Shown in pieces: positions 1 through 7,730 of a stretch of 36,114 nucleotides of DNA. The position numbers and the translations under genes were made by a program. The stretch comes from CAYYMD01 sp964480425 (GTDB lineage: Bacteria; Planctomycetota; Phycisphaerae; SM23-33). Below the pieces are notes generated by a model. It searched no databases and had not been told where the DNA came from. It worked only from the letters and a program-made list of their open reading frames with translations. Each line of letters begins with the position of its first letter. Position 1 is the first letter of the stretch. Where the stretch lies: the NCBI GenBank assembly GCA_964480425.1, contig CAYZPY010000007.1, forward strand, positions 1 to 36,114. The letters are read 5' to 3'.

Positions 1-2
1 AC

Positions 3-3000
3 ACCGTCACCGACGGCAACGGCGGGTACGACACCGCCACGGTAAACGTGACGGTCGCCGAGGCGCAGACTGTCACCTCCGTTCTGGCCGACTTCGAGGA
101 TTCGGTTGTCGAATCGCCCACAACGGACGCCAACCTGGACCTCGGCACAGTTGGCGGAACGTGGTCCGGCTTCCCCACCAGCGGTAACGAGGGAACCGGC
201 GTGGTGGAAGGCAAAAAGATCGAGGTGGACATGGTCGGCGACACCTTCCACCTGATTCTGGACGGCGCAGTGGCGCTTGACGACGCCAACGAGGTGCAGT
301 TCTCGTTCGACTACGCCGGCCTGAGGCAGGGTCAGCACAGCAGCGGCTTCCAGAAGCCCATACAGATTATCGGTCTTGACGCAAGCGACAATGTATCGTT
401 CCACATCGTCATCGGTTCGCACTTCAACATAGTAAGCGGCGTGACGGCGCCCATCGGTTACTTCGACGGCTCGGGCGGCACGAACATTCCGGGCGACCTC
501 ATCGGCATCACCAACGACAACACCACCATCAGCCCCAGCGCCGCAAGCGGCGAATACCTCGAACAGGGCACAACGGGGGTGGACCGTTTCGGACCGGGCA
601 AGGGCGGAACGCTGGAGCAGTACACGATGAATCTGTACAGCAACGGGTTCGACATGGCGCAGGTCAGCGACCTGTCCGGCGACACCTACAACTGGGCCGT
701 CGGCTCCGAGGCCGACCCGTTCGCCTACTACGGCGGAGCGACGACGCTCAAGAAAATAAGGTTCATCACGTCAGGCGAAAACGGCTCGCAACTGGACAAC
801 ATCCAGGTAACCTACACGCAACGGTCACCCGACGCCGTGAACGACTCGGCCAACGTGGAGGAGGACAGCACGGACAACGTCATAGACGTGCTGGCCAACG
901 ACACCGACCCGAACATCAGTGATACGCTCACGGTCGACAGCGTCACCCAGCCGACGCACGGATCGGTGGTCAACAACGGAACCGACGTCAGTTACACCCC
1001 GGACGCCGGTTACAGCGGATACGATTCGTTCACGTACACCGTTACGGACGGCCAGGGCGGCTATGACACCGCCACGGTTGACGTTTCGGTCAACAATCCC
1101 CCGGTGGCCAACGACGACTCGGCCACGGTCGACGAGGACAGCACCGACAACGTCATTGACGTGCTGGCCAACGACACGGACCCAAGCGACCCGATCAGCG
1201 TGGACAGCGTCACCCAGGGCGAACACGGGACGGTGGTCAATAACGGCACTGACGTTACCTACACGCCGGATCCGGATTACAACGGCAGCGACACGTTTAC
1301 ATATACCGTCACCGACGGAAGGGGCGGATACGACACCGCCAACGTGGACGTTACGATAAACGCCGTCAACGACGACCCGGTCGCCAACGACGATTCGGCC
1401 ATCGTCCTGAAGGACTCCACCGACAACGTCATCGACGTGCTGGCCAACGACACCGACATCGACACCGGCGACACGCTAACGGTTGACAGCGTCACCCAGC
1501 CGACGCACGGATCGGTGGTCAACAACGGAACCGACGTCAGTTACACCCCCGAGGCCGGATACACCGGCGACGACTCGTTCACCTACACCGTCACCGACGG
1601 GGTCGGCGGGTACGACACCGCCACGGTCAACGTTGACGTATCCCAGATAATCACCGCGCTGGGCGCCAAAGACGCCCAGGGCGAGTGGGTCACCGACGGC
1701 GACGAATACGTGGAAGTCAGGGGCGACACGGCGGCCGGGGGCCCGCAGATTATCGCGCAGGGCTTTATCTCGGGCAGCGAATCCTTCCCAGCCGACATCC
1801 GCGTGAGAATCCGCACCGACGCCCAACCGGAAGACCTGCCCGACGTTGACACGGATCTCCGCGTGGAGGTCTGGACGCCGGACATGCTGGTGGACGAGGG
1901 CACGTACACTACCGAGACGGGCCTGCTGTGGTCCGGGACCGTAACTGTCCCCTCGACCGCCCAGCCGGGCGACACGATAGTCATTGACACGCAGGACCAG
2001 TTGACGATTCAGCCCGACACGCACTACATCGTAACGTTCAAGTGGGACACGTCCACCGACGCGGTGCTTCCGCTGGAGGCCTATGACGGCGGATTCGACG
2101 AAGGGATAATGAACGTCATTGACAACACGGAATGGTCCTTCGAAACGGTCAACACCGGCGGCGACGACTGGAAGTACGCCGATTTGAATCGCCAGCAGGG
2201 CACGTTCTTCCTGGACGAGATGTTCAACGGCAACGACCTGGTGATGCACCTGATGACCGACCAGACGCCGCAGGAGCCCACGCCCCCGGCGCTTGAGCCG
2301 CGCGGCAGTCATATCTGGATTGACGGCGACTCGGCGTTCACCTCGGACAACGGCGTTCGCAACCCCGGCGCGGCCGGTACGGCAGAAGACCCGTACATCA
2401 TCTCCGGCTGGCAGATAGACGCCGAAAACAACGACGGCATCACTATAAAGAACACCACCAAGCACTTCGTGATCTACCGTTGCGAGGTGGCCAACGGTAC
2501 AGCCAACAACCACAAGGGCATCGTCCTGGACAACGTTGACAACGGCTGGATCGAAGACGGCGATGTGCACGACCTGAACCGCGCAGGCATTTTCGTCAAG
2601 GGCGGCTCGCGATGGGTCGTCACCCGCAAAAACGACGTGGTGCGGGTCTCCGAAGGCGGCGGGATAGGCATCTGGCTGGAAAACACCGACTACAACGTGG
2701 TCAGTGACAACCTGAGCGACGATCACGATGCCTACTCGTTCTTTGCCTGGAAGGGCAGCGACAACAACGTCATCAGCAACAACACCATATCAGGCACGCA
2801 GCAGGGACTGTACCTCCGTTACCAGAGTCATTACAACCTGATTTACGGAAACTTCTGCAACGAAGGCGGCCAGACCGGAATAATGCTTTCTGACGGACCG
2901 GAGAACAACGCCGTCTTCGCCAACGTCGTGACCAACACCGGTCCTGCGGACTCGGGCGTCAACGGCCTATGGCTGTGGGGCGCCGGCAACGACAACCTGG

Positions 3001-5465
3001 TCGGATCGAACTATTTCTACAACAACGGGCAGGGCGCCGGCGGAAGCGGAAACATAGCCCTGAGTTCCACTTCCAACCGCGACGTGCCCACAAAGTACAA
3101 CAAGATCATCTTCAACTACACCGACCTGGGACAACCATACGAAATAAACATAGGCGACGATAACGACTACAACGACTTCTACGGCAGCGCGTTCCTGGAC
3201 GGCAACAAGCGCGACCAGGGCATCGGAAACCAGTGGAGCACCGGCTATCCCATCGGCGGAAACTACTGGCAGGATTACACCGGCGTCGACAACTACAGCG
3301 GGCACAAACAGGACCAGCCGGGAAGCGACGGCATCGGCGACACGCCGTATTCGAACAACGGCATCTACGATCCGTACCCGCTGATGGCGCCGAACCCCAT
3401 GGACCGCGTGCCGACGGGAGAATACGTGCCCTTCGTGGACGAGTGGGACACCACCGGCGCCGACCTCAAGGCCGACATGGACGGCGACCAGGACGTGGAC
3501 ATAGACGACCTGGAACTGATCATGCTCAACCAGGACGCGCCGCCGCGGGCCCAGGACGACAGCAGCGTCGGTCTGCAGGATGAGCCGCTGGTGATCGACG
3601 TTCTTGCCAACGACACCGACCCCGACAACAGCGGCACGCTTACCATCGACAGCGTCACCCAGGGCAACCACGGTTCGGTGGTGAATAACGGAACGGACGT
3701 TACCTACACGCCCGATGCCGGATACACCGGCGGCGACTCCTTCACCTACTGGGTCACCGACGGGGCGGGCGGATACGACCAGGCCTCTGTCAGCGTCACG
3801 ATAGTCGCGCCGACGGACATGAAACTGGCCGCGGGAATGCTGAGCGGCGTGAGCAGCGACTGGCAGAGCGTCAATCTCGACCAAACCTACGATTCCATGG
3901 TCGTGATCGCAACGCCCATATACGACAGCGGCGATTTGCCGGTGGTGACACGCATCCAAAACGCTTCGGGAAGCAGTTTCGATATCAAGGTCCAGAACCC
4001 AAGCGGGACGGCGCTGAGCGGCTACAACGTGCAGTACATAGTAATGGAAGAAGGACTGTACCCCCAAACACAGCACGGCGTGGCCGTCGAGGCGGCAAAA
4101 TTCACCTCCACAACGACCGCGCACAGCGGCGACTGGAGCCAGATACAGAGCGTCGGATACGACCTGAGTTACACCAACCCGGTGGTGCTGGGACAGGTGA
4201 TGACCTACAACGACACTAAATGGTCCACGTTCTGGGCCTCTGACGGAAGTCAGGAAAATCCGCCCAGCGCCGCGGCGCTGTCTGTAGGAAAGCACGTTGG
4301 CTCGGATTCCGTCACCGACCGCAACAACGAGACGCTTGGTTACATCGTCATCGAGACCGGTTCGGGAACCATAGACGGCATTCCGTACGAGGCGGGCCTG
4401 GGGTCCGATATCGTCCAGGGCATCGACAACGCCCCGCCATACACCTACAGCCACTCGCTTGCCAACGCGAGCATCGCGGCACTGTCTCAAAACGCGATGG
4501 ACGGCAGCGACGGTAGTTGGGCGATGCTCTACGGCGAGTCGCCCCTGAGCGGTTCGGACATGGAACTGGCCGTGGATGAGGACCAGATCGGCGACGGCGA
4601 AAGGTCGCACACCGACGAACAGGTCGCGTACATGCTGCTGGACATCCAGGTACCTCCCTCGGCCGCGGACGACTCGGCCACGGTGTACAAGGATTCCAGC
4701 GACAACGTCATAGACGTCCTGGCCAACGACGCTGATGCGAACCAGGGCGACACGCTGGCGGTCGACAGCGTCACCCAGCCGACGCACGGCTCGGTGGTCA
4801 ACAACGGAACCGACGTCAGTTACACACCCGAGGCCGGATACACCGGCGACGACACCTTCACCTACACCGTCACCGACGGGGCCGGCGGTTACGACACGGC
4901 GGAAGTAACGGTGGAGGTAATCGAGCAGACGTTTTACCTGGGCAATCCGACCGGCTCTGCCGGCGACAAACGCGACTCCTGGGGCGAGCAGTTGATCATC
5001 AACGAGACCGACACCTACACCAACACCTCGGGCGCCGACGAGCAGATAAGCATCGAGCAGTTCTCGTTCTACTCCGACGTGTCCGGCGGCGTGGTGACGC
5101 CGTTCCTGGTGAAGGTCAACGGCGACAACGACTTCACCGTTCTGGAGATCGGAACCACGCGGACCTCATCGGTGGGTCAGAACGTCTCGGCATTCGACGA
5201 TTCGGGCGACCCGACGATAACGCTGGCCGACGGCGAGACCATCGCCATCGGCTTTATAGACAACTACCCCGACGGAAGCGGAACCGAGGGATCGGTCGTC
5301 ATGTACGACGACGGCGGAGACGAAATCTGGTACACCGGCGGAAACGGCACAGGACCGACCTACGCCGGAGCGATTACTGAAGGACAGGCGCCCGAACCCG
5401 GCGACCAGACGCTGACGGACCTGACCCGTGATTACTACTTCGGGATAGATTTCTCCATTCTGTAA
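3..5465 (+). CDS. Giant secreted Ig-repeat / beta-helix protein, 5' end missing
   Basis: The frame is open from base 3, and its first codons already encode the end of an Ig-like repeat, so the gene starts upstream of the window. Residue numbers count from the GTG at 48. Big_9/cadherin-like repeats (LANDTD, HGSVVNNGTDV and SFTYTVTDG cores) lie at about 261-349, 350-437, 443-533, 1165-1255 and 1538-1625. Residues 753-1115 read as a right-handed parallel beta-helix of the NosD/pectate-lyase type. At 1143-1154 a single EF-hand-like DMDGDQDVDIDD motif resembles half a type I dockerin. An unrecognised domain spans about 1257-1535, and another of about 180 residues ends the protein. No transmembrane anchor or sorting signal is visible at the C-terminus. 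The role is probably extracellular adhesion or glycan binding; enzyme activity of the beta-helix is unproven. The antisense strand has long chance ORFs due to GC bias. Confidence 0.9.
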   Translation, partial: TVTDGNGGYDTATVNVTVAEAQTVTSVLADFEDSVVESPTTDANLDLGTVGGTWSGFPTSGNEGTGVVEGKKIEVDMVGDTFHLILDGAVALDDANEVQFSFDYAGLRQGQHSSGFQKPIQIIGLDASDNVSFHIVIGSHFNIVSGVTAPIGYFDGSGGTNIPGDLIGITNDNTTISPSAASGEYLEQGTTGVDRFGPGKGGTLEQYTMNLYSNGFDMAQVSDLSGDTYNWAVGSEADPFAYYGGATTLKKIRFITSGENGSQLDNIQVTYTQRSPDAVNDSANVEEDSTDNVIDVLANDTDPNISDTLTVDSVTQPTHGSVVNNGTDVSYTPDAGYSGYDSFTYTVTDGQGGYDTATVDVSVNNPPVANDDSATVDEDSTDNVIDVLANDTDPSDPISVDSVTQGEHGTVVNNGTDVTYTPDPDYNGSDTFTYTVTDGRGGYDTANVDVTINAVNDDPVANDDSAIVLKDSTDNVIDVLANDTDIDTGDTLTVDSVTQPTHGSVVNNGTDVSYTPEAGYTGDDSFTYTVTDGVGGYDTATVNVDVSQIITALGAKDAQGEWVTDGDEYVEVRGDTAAGGPQIIAQGFISGSESFPADIRVRIRTDAQPEDLPDVDTDLRVEVWTPDMLVDEGTYTTETGLLWSGTVTVPSTAQPGDTIVIDTQDQLTIQPDTHYIVTFKWDTSTDAVLPLEAYDGGFDEGIMNVIDNTEWSFETVNTGGDDWKYADLNRQQGTFFLDEMFNGNDLVMHLMTDQTPQEPTPPALEPRGSHIWIDGDSAFTSDNGVRNPGAAGTAEDPYIISGWQIDAENNDGITIKNTTKHFVIYRCEVANGTANNHKGIVLDNVDNGWIEDGDVHDLNRAGIFVKGGSRWVVTRKNDVVRVSEGGGIGIWLENTDYNVVSDNLSDDHDAYSFFAWKGSDNNVISNNTISGTQQGLYLRYQSHYNLIYGNFCNEGGQTGIMLSDGPENNAVFANVVTNTGPADSGVNGLWLWGAGNDNLVGSNYFYNNGQGAGGSGNIALSSTSNRDVPTKYNKIIFNYTDLGQPYEINIGDDNDYNDFYGSAFLDGNKRDQGIGNQWSTGYPIGGNYWQDYTGVDNYSGHKQDQPGSDGIGDTPYSNNGIYDPYPLMAPNPMDRVPTGEYVPFVDEWDTTGADLKADMDGDQDVDIDDLELIMLNQDAPPRAQDDSSVGLQDEPLVIDVLANDTDPDNSGTLTIDSVTQGNHGSVVNNGTDVTYTPDAGYTGGDSFTYWVTDGAGGYDQASVSVTIVAPTDMKLAAGMLSGVSSDWQSVNLDQTYDSMVVIATPIYDSGDLPVVTRIQNASGSSFDIKVQNPSGTALSGYNVQYIVMEEGLYPQTQHGVAVEAAKFTSTTTAHSGDWSQIQSVGYDLSYTNPVVLGQVMTYNDTKWSTFWASDGSQENPPSAAALSVGKHVGSDSVTDRNNETLGYIVIETGSGTIDGIPYEAGLGSDIVQGIDNAPPYTYSHSLANASIAALSQNAMDGSDGSWAMLYGESPLSGSDMELAVDEDQIGDGERSHTDEQVAYMLLDIQVPPSAADDSATVYKDSSDNVIDVLANDADANQGDTLAVDSVTQPTHGSVVNNGTDVSYTPEAGYTGDDTFTYTVTDGAGGYDTAEVTVEVIEQTFYLGNPTGSAGDKRDSWGEQLIINETDTYTNTSGADEQISIEQFSFYSDVSGGVVTPFLVKVNGDNDFTVLEIGTTRTSSVGQNVSAFDDSGDPTITLADGETIAIGFIDNYPDGSGTEGSVVMYDDGGDEIWYTGGNGTGPTYAGAITEGQAPEPGDQTLTDLTRDYYFGIDFSIL
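936..1000 (+). repeat. Ig-repeat DNA copy 1 (65 bp identical to 1485-1549)
   Basis: By eye the 65 bases match 1485-1549 without a mismatch, at an offset of 549 bp (183 codons, so in frame). They encode the core of an Ig-like repeat. Identity at DNA level, beyond what protein selection needs, points to recent duplication or gene conversion. Confidence 0.8.
1485..1616 (+). repeat. Ig-repeat DNA copy 2
   Basis: Its first 65 bases are identical to 936-1000. The whole 132-bp stretch matches 4764-4895 with about six mismatches at an in-frame offset of 3279 bp. Confidence 0.8.
4764..4895 (+). repeat. Ig-repeat DNA copy 3
   Basis: Near-identical to 1485-1616, with about six mismatches over 132 bp, although more than 3 kb separates them within the same gene. 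In-frame recombination between the copies would delete the beta-helix and dockerin-like middle of the protein. Confidence 0.75.
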
Positions 5466-5485
5466 TCGCCGAAAATACGCAGGCA

Positions 5486-5520
5486 CGCGGCGGCCGGGTT
5501 TTCATCGCCCGGCCGCCGCG
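5486..5520 (+). terminator. GC-rich hairpin after the Ig-repeat gene
   Basis: A perfect 13-bp inverted repeat (5486-5498 with 5508-5520, arm CGCGGCGGCCGGG) with a 9-base loop starts 20 bases after the stop codon at 5465. No T-run follows, so it is terminator-like but not a classical intrinsic terminator. Confidence 0.5.
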
Positions 5521-5620
5521 ACCGAGTAGACCGGCGCCCGCGCCACTGAACACCGCAGGCGGGGTTGCCGACCAACGGCCCCGCCCCTTGCGACCAAACC
5601 CGCACTTCCGTCTTGAACCG

Positions 5621-5649
5621 TTGAGAATTCCCACCGAATCCCGTACAAT
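5621..5649 (+). promoter_or_regulatory. Sigma70-type promoter of the restriction-modification operon
   Basis: TTGAGA at 5621-5626 and TACAAT at 5644-5649 are separated by exactly 17 bp. The predicted transcript start near 5656 leaves a leader of about 60 bases before the methyltransferase ATG at 5715. Confidence 0.6.
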
Positions 5650-5687
5650 CCCGGCTGTTCCCGTCGATGGCGGGCTTTTCCCGTCGA
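5628..5687 (+). promoter_or_regulatory. Three helically phased decamers, candidate operator
   Basis: TTCCCGTCGA occurs exactly at 5658-5667 and 5678-5687, and a two-mismatch version (TTCCCACCGA) lies at 5628-5637 between the -35 and -10 boxes. Spacings of 30 and 20 bp place all three on one face of the helix. This suits a repressor such as the methyltransferase itself, since no separate controller (C) gene is seen. The function is inferred. Confidence 0.35.
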
Positions 5688-5714
5688 ATCATGGCGTTCT
5701 GGCACGGTGGAAGT

Positions 5715-6719
5715 ATGGGCAAGCAAGCCGACATTCTGACCTTCGCCAAGGCCCCGAAGGAAGCGGTCTTGCGCGAGTTCGCGCCGCCTGGCTTGGACGG
5801 TCTTGGTGAATCACAAACGGCGATTCCGAAGCTGGCCAAGGATGAAGTCGCTGTCCGGGATATTGAGGCGGTCTTGCCTACGCTGCCCACCATGCACGAA
5901 ATGCGACGGGCCGATGCCCGCGAACTGGACTTCCTGCCGGCCGAGAGCGTCCATCTTGTGCTTACTTCGCCGCCATACTGGACGCTGAAGCAATACAACG
6001 ACAGCGACGCCCAACTTGGAAGCGTGGACGACTACGACGCGTTTCTGTCCGAAATCGACCGCGTTTGGTCGCACTGCTACAGGGCACTTGTTCCGGGCGG
6101 GCGGCTGGTATGCGTTGTCGGCGATGTCTGCTTGTCACGGCGCAAGAACAACGGTAGGCATACGGTTGTTCCCCTTCACGCTTCGATTCAAGAACATTGC
6201 AGGAAGATGGGCTTTGACAATCTGGCCCCGATTGTCTGGCATAAAATCGCCAATGCCACCCTTGAAGCATCCGGCAACGGGGGCGGGTTCCTTGGCAAGC
6301 CATACGAGCCGAACGCGGTAATCAAAAACGACATTGAATTCATCCTGATGGAGCGGAAGCCTGGAGGATACCGAAGCCCCGGATTCCTGGAGCGAGCATT
6401 CAGCGTCATTCCTGACGAACTGCACAAGCTGTGGTTCCGGCAGATATGGGCGGACGTGCCCGGCGCTTCTACGCGAAACCATCCGGCCCCCTTCCCGCTC
6501 GAGCTGGCAACCCGCCTGATTCGCATGTTCAGCTTTGTGGGCGATACGGTCCTTGACCCGTTCCTTGGTTCGGGCACTACCGCCTTGGCTGCGTGGCAAA
6601 CCGGCAGAAACAGCGTCGGCGTTGAAGTCGATGGCGACTATCTGGAACTGGCCGCGCGGCGGTTCCGCAAACACACAAACACCTTAAGCAGCCACCACCG
6701 GCTTGAGATTGTGGAATAG
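5715..6719 (+). CDS. Type II DNA methyltransferase, beta class (N4-C or N6-A)
   Basis: An S-adenosylmethionine-dependent DNA methyltransferase of 334 residues, the protective half of a restriction-modification pair. The catalytic motif IV, TSPPYW, is at 84-89 and the SAM-binding motif I, DPFLGSG, at about 281-287 near the C-terminus. The order IV, target recognition, I defines the beta class, and the TSPPY form fits amino-group methylation. I chose ATG 5715 (MGKQAD) because GGTGG precedes it by four bases; ATGs at 5667 and 5691 are in frame but lack a ribosome site. The endonuclease gene follows after 8 bases, so the two are probably co-transcribed from the promoter at 5621-5649. The probable target is CTCGAG, inferred only from the partner endonuclease. 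A CTCGAG site lies inside the gene at 6498-6503. Confidence 0.9.
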   Translation: MGKQADILTFAKAPKEAVLREFAPPGLDGLGESQTAIPKLAKDEVAVRDIEAVLPTLPTMHEMRRADARELDFLPAESVHLVLTSPPYWTLKQYNDSDAQLGSVDDYDAFLSEIDRVWSHCYRALVPGGRLVCVVGDVCLSRRKNNGRHTVVPLHASIQEHCRKMGFDNLAPIVWHKIANATLEASGNGGGFLGKPYEPNAVIKNDIEFILMERKPGGYRSPGFLERAFSVIPDELHKLWFRQIWADVPGASTRNHPAPFPLELATRLIRMFSFVGDTVLDPFLGSGTTALAAWQTGRNSVGVEVDGDYLELAARRFRKHTNTLSSHHRLEIVE

Positions 6720-6727
6720 GGGTCAAC

Positions 6728-7462
6728 ATGGCAGTAGATATTTCCGCCTTGGATCGAACCATGCCAAAGGCCATCAAGCACTTCTGGAAGGCGCGAATGC
6801 TGGCGGCAAAAAGCCAGAAGAAGCGGGGCACCGCTGACCAAGGCAACCGTGCCGGCGTGACGGCCGGCAAGAACCTTGACGGCTTTGTTGCAATGGTTCG
6901 GGAAATCATCCTGGACAATGGCGTTGCCAAGGCGGACGTGTTCTCCGATGGGCGGGCCGAAGTCACGATTCCCGGCTTCTACCGGCCTACCAAGAACTGG
7001 GATTTGCTGGTGGTGAGCAAAGGCCAATTTGTCGCAGCCATCGAATTCAAGTCGCAGGCGGGACCGTCCTTCGGGAACAACTTCAACAACCGTGTTGAAG
7101 AAGCCCTTGGCAACGCAGCCGACCTGAACACGGCCTTCCGCGAAGGCGTATTCGGGGAAAGCCCCAAGCCCTTCGTGGGATACTTCTTTGTCCTGGAAGA
7201 ATGCCCGAAGTCAACTGCCACGGTGAAGTTCACGTCGCCGCACTTCGCGGCCATGCCTGAATTCGAAGATACCAGTTATGCGGCACGTTACGAAATCCTG
7301 TGCCGGAAGCTGGTGCAGGAACAGTTTTACGACGCGGCCGCCTTGGTCCTGACCGATAGAGAATCGGCCACGACCGGAGCGTTTCGAACCGCAAGCGAAC
7401 TGACAAGCCCGCACCGCTTCGCCGCTACGCTTGCCGGTAAGATTGCGTCCATTGTGGTGTAA
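6728..7462 (+). CDS. XhoI/PaeR7I-family type II restriction endonuclease
   Basis: A 244-residue protein that I recognise as the XhoI family from its long conserved blocks: RAGVTAGKNLDGF (41-53), IPGFYRPTKNWD (81-92), IEFKSQAGPSFGNNFNNR (105-122) and a YEILCRKL segment. D92 and E106-x-K108 form a PD-(D/E)xK-type metal-dependent nuclease core. Family members cut C^TCGAG, so the predicted target is CTCGAG; this is knowledge of the family, not shown by the sequence. The gene starts 8 bases after the methyltransferase, with a GGGG ribosome site before ATG 6728. The length is normal for the family and no frameshift is seen, so the enzyme is probably active. Modification before restriction in gene order is compatible with safe establishment in a new host. 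Confidence 0.92.
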   Translation: MAVDISALDRTMPKAIKHFWKARMLAAKSQKKRGTADQGNRAGVTAGKNLDGFVAMVREIILDNGVAKADVFSDGRAEVTIPGFYRPTKNWDLLVVSKGQFVAAIEFKSQAGPSFGNNFNNRVEEALGNAADLNTAFREGVFGESPKPFVGYFFVLEECPKSTATVKFTSPHFAAMPEFEDTSYAARYEILCRKLVQEQFYDAAALVLTDRESATTGAFRTASELTSPHRFAATLAGKIASIVV

Positions 7463-7474
7463 GGGAGCGGGGGT

Positions 7475-7723
7475 GTGAGCGATCTTCCGGGAGACAGGCG
7501 GCTGTTTCGCGAGCGGTTACAACAGCGCGCGGCGCTGGCGGGGAACGCGGTCGGGCAGGCCATCGTGCTGACGCCCAAGGGCATGAAGGGGCCGCAACTG
7601 CCGCCGGGCGCGGAATGGGAACACGAGGCCAAGCAGGCGGAACACGGCCGGCATGGGCTGTTCTACGGGGGGTGTCGTGAAACCGATCGCACGGTGGACA
7701 ACGTGGAACCCGGCCGAAGGTGA
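7475..7723 (+). CDS. Small hypothetical protein behind the endonuclease
   Basis: An 82-residue ORF with GTG start 7475, 12 bases after the endonuclease stop, preceded by a purine-rich GGGAGCGGGGG ribosome site. The protein is charged, Arg- and Gln-rich at its start (RRLFRERLQQR), with a central LTPKGMKGPQLPPG stretch and no membrane segment or known motif. It ends 7 bases before the stop of the convergent sialidase-like gene. It may be a third gene of the restriction island or a leftover of a longer operon cut off by the insertion. A second frame beginning GTG 7677 encodes KPIARWTTWNPAEG, which faintly recalls the start of phage Gp37/Gp68-like (DUF5131) proteins. I cannot assign a function. 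Confidence 0.45.
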   Translation: MSDLPGDRRLFRERLQQRAALAGNAVGQAIVLTPKGMKGPQLPPGAEWEHEAKQAEHGRHGLFYGGCRETDRTVDNVEPGRR

Positions 7724-7730
7724 GATACCT

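Noticed and set aside
1476..4787. Long antisense ORFs (416 and 606 codons) opposite the giant Ig-repeat gene
   Set aside because: They lie in a frame kept open by GC-rich repetitive codons of the sense gene, give low-complexity Val/Arg/His-rich products, and lack known motifs or ribosome sites.
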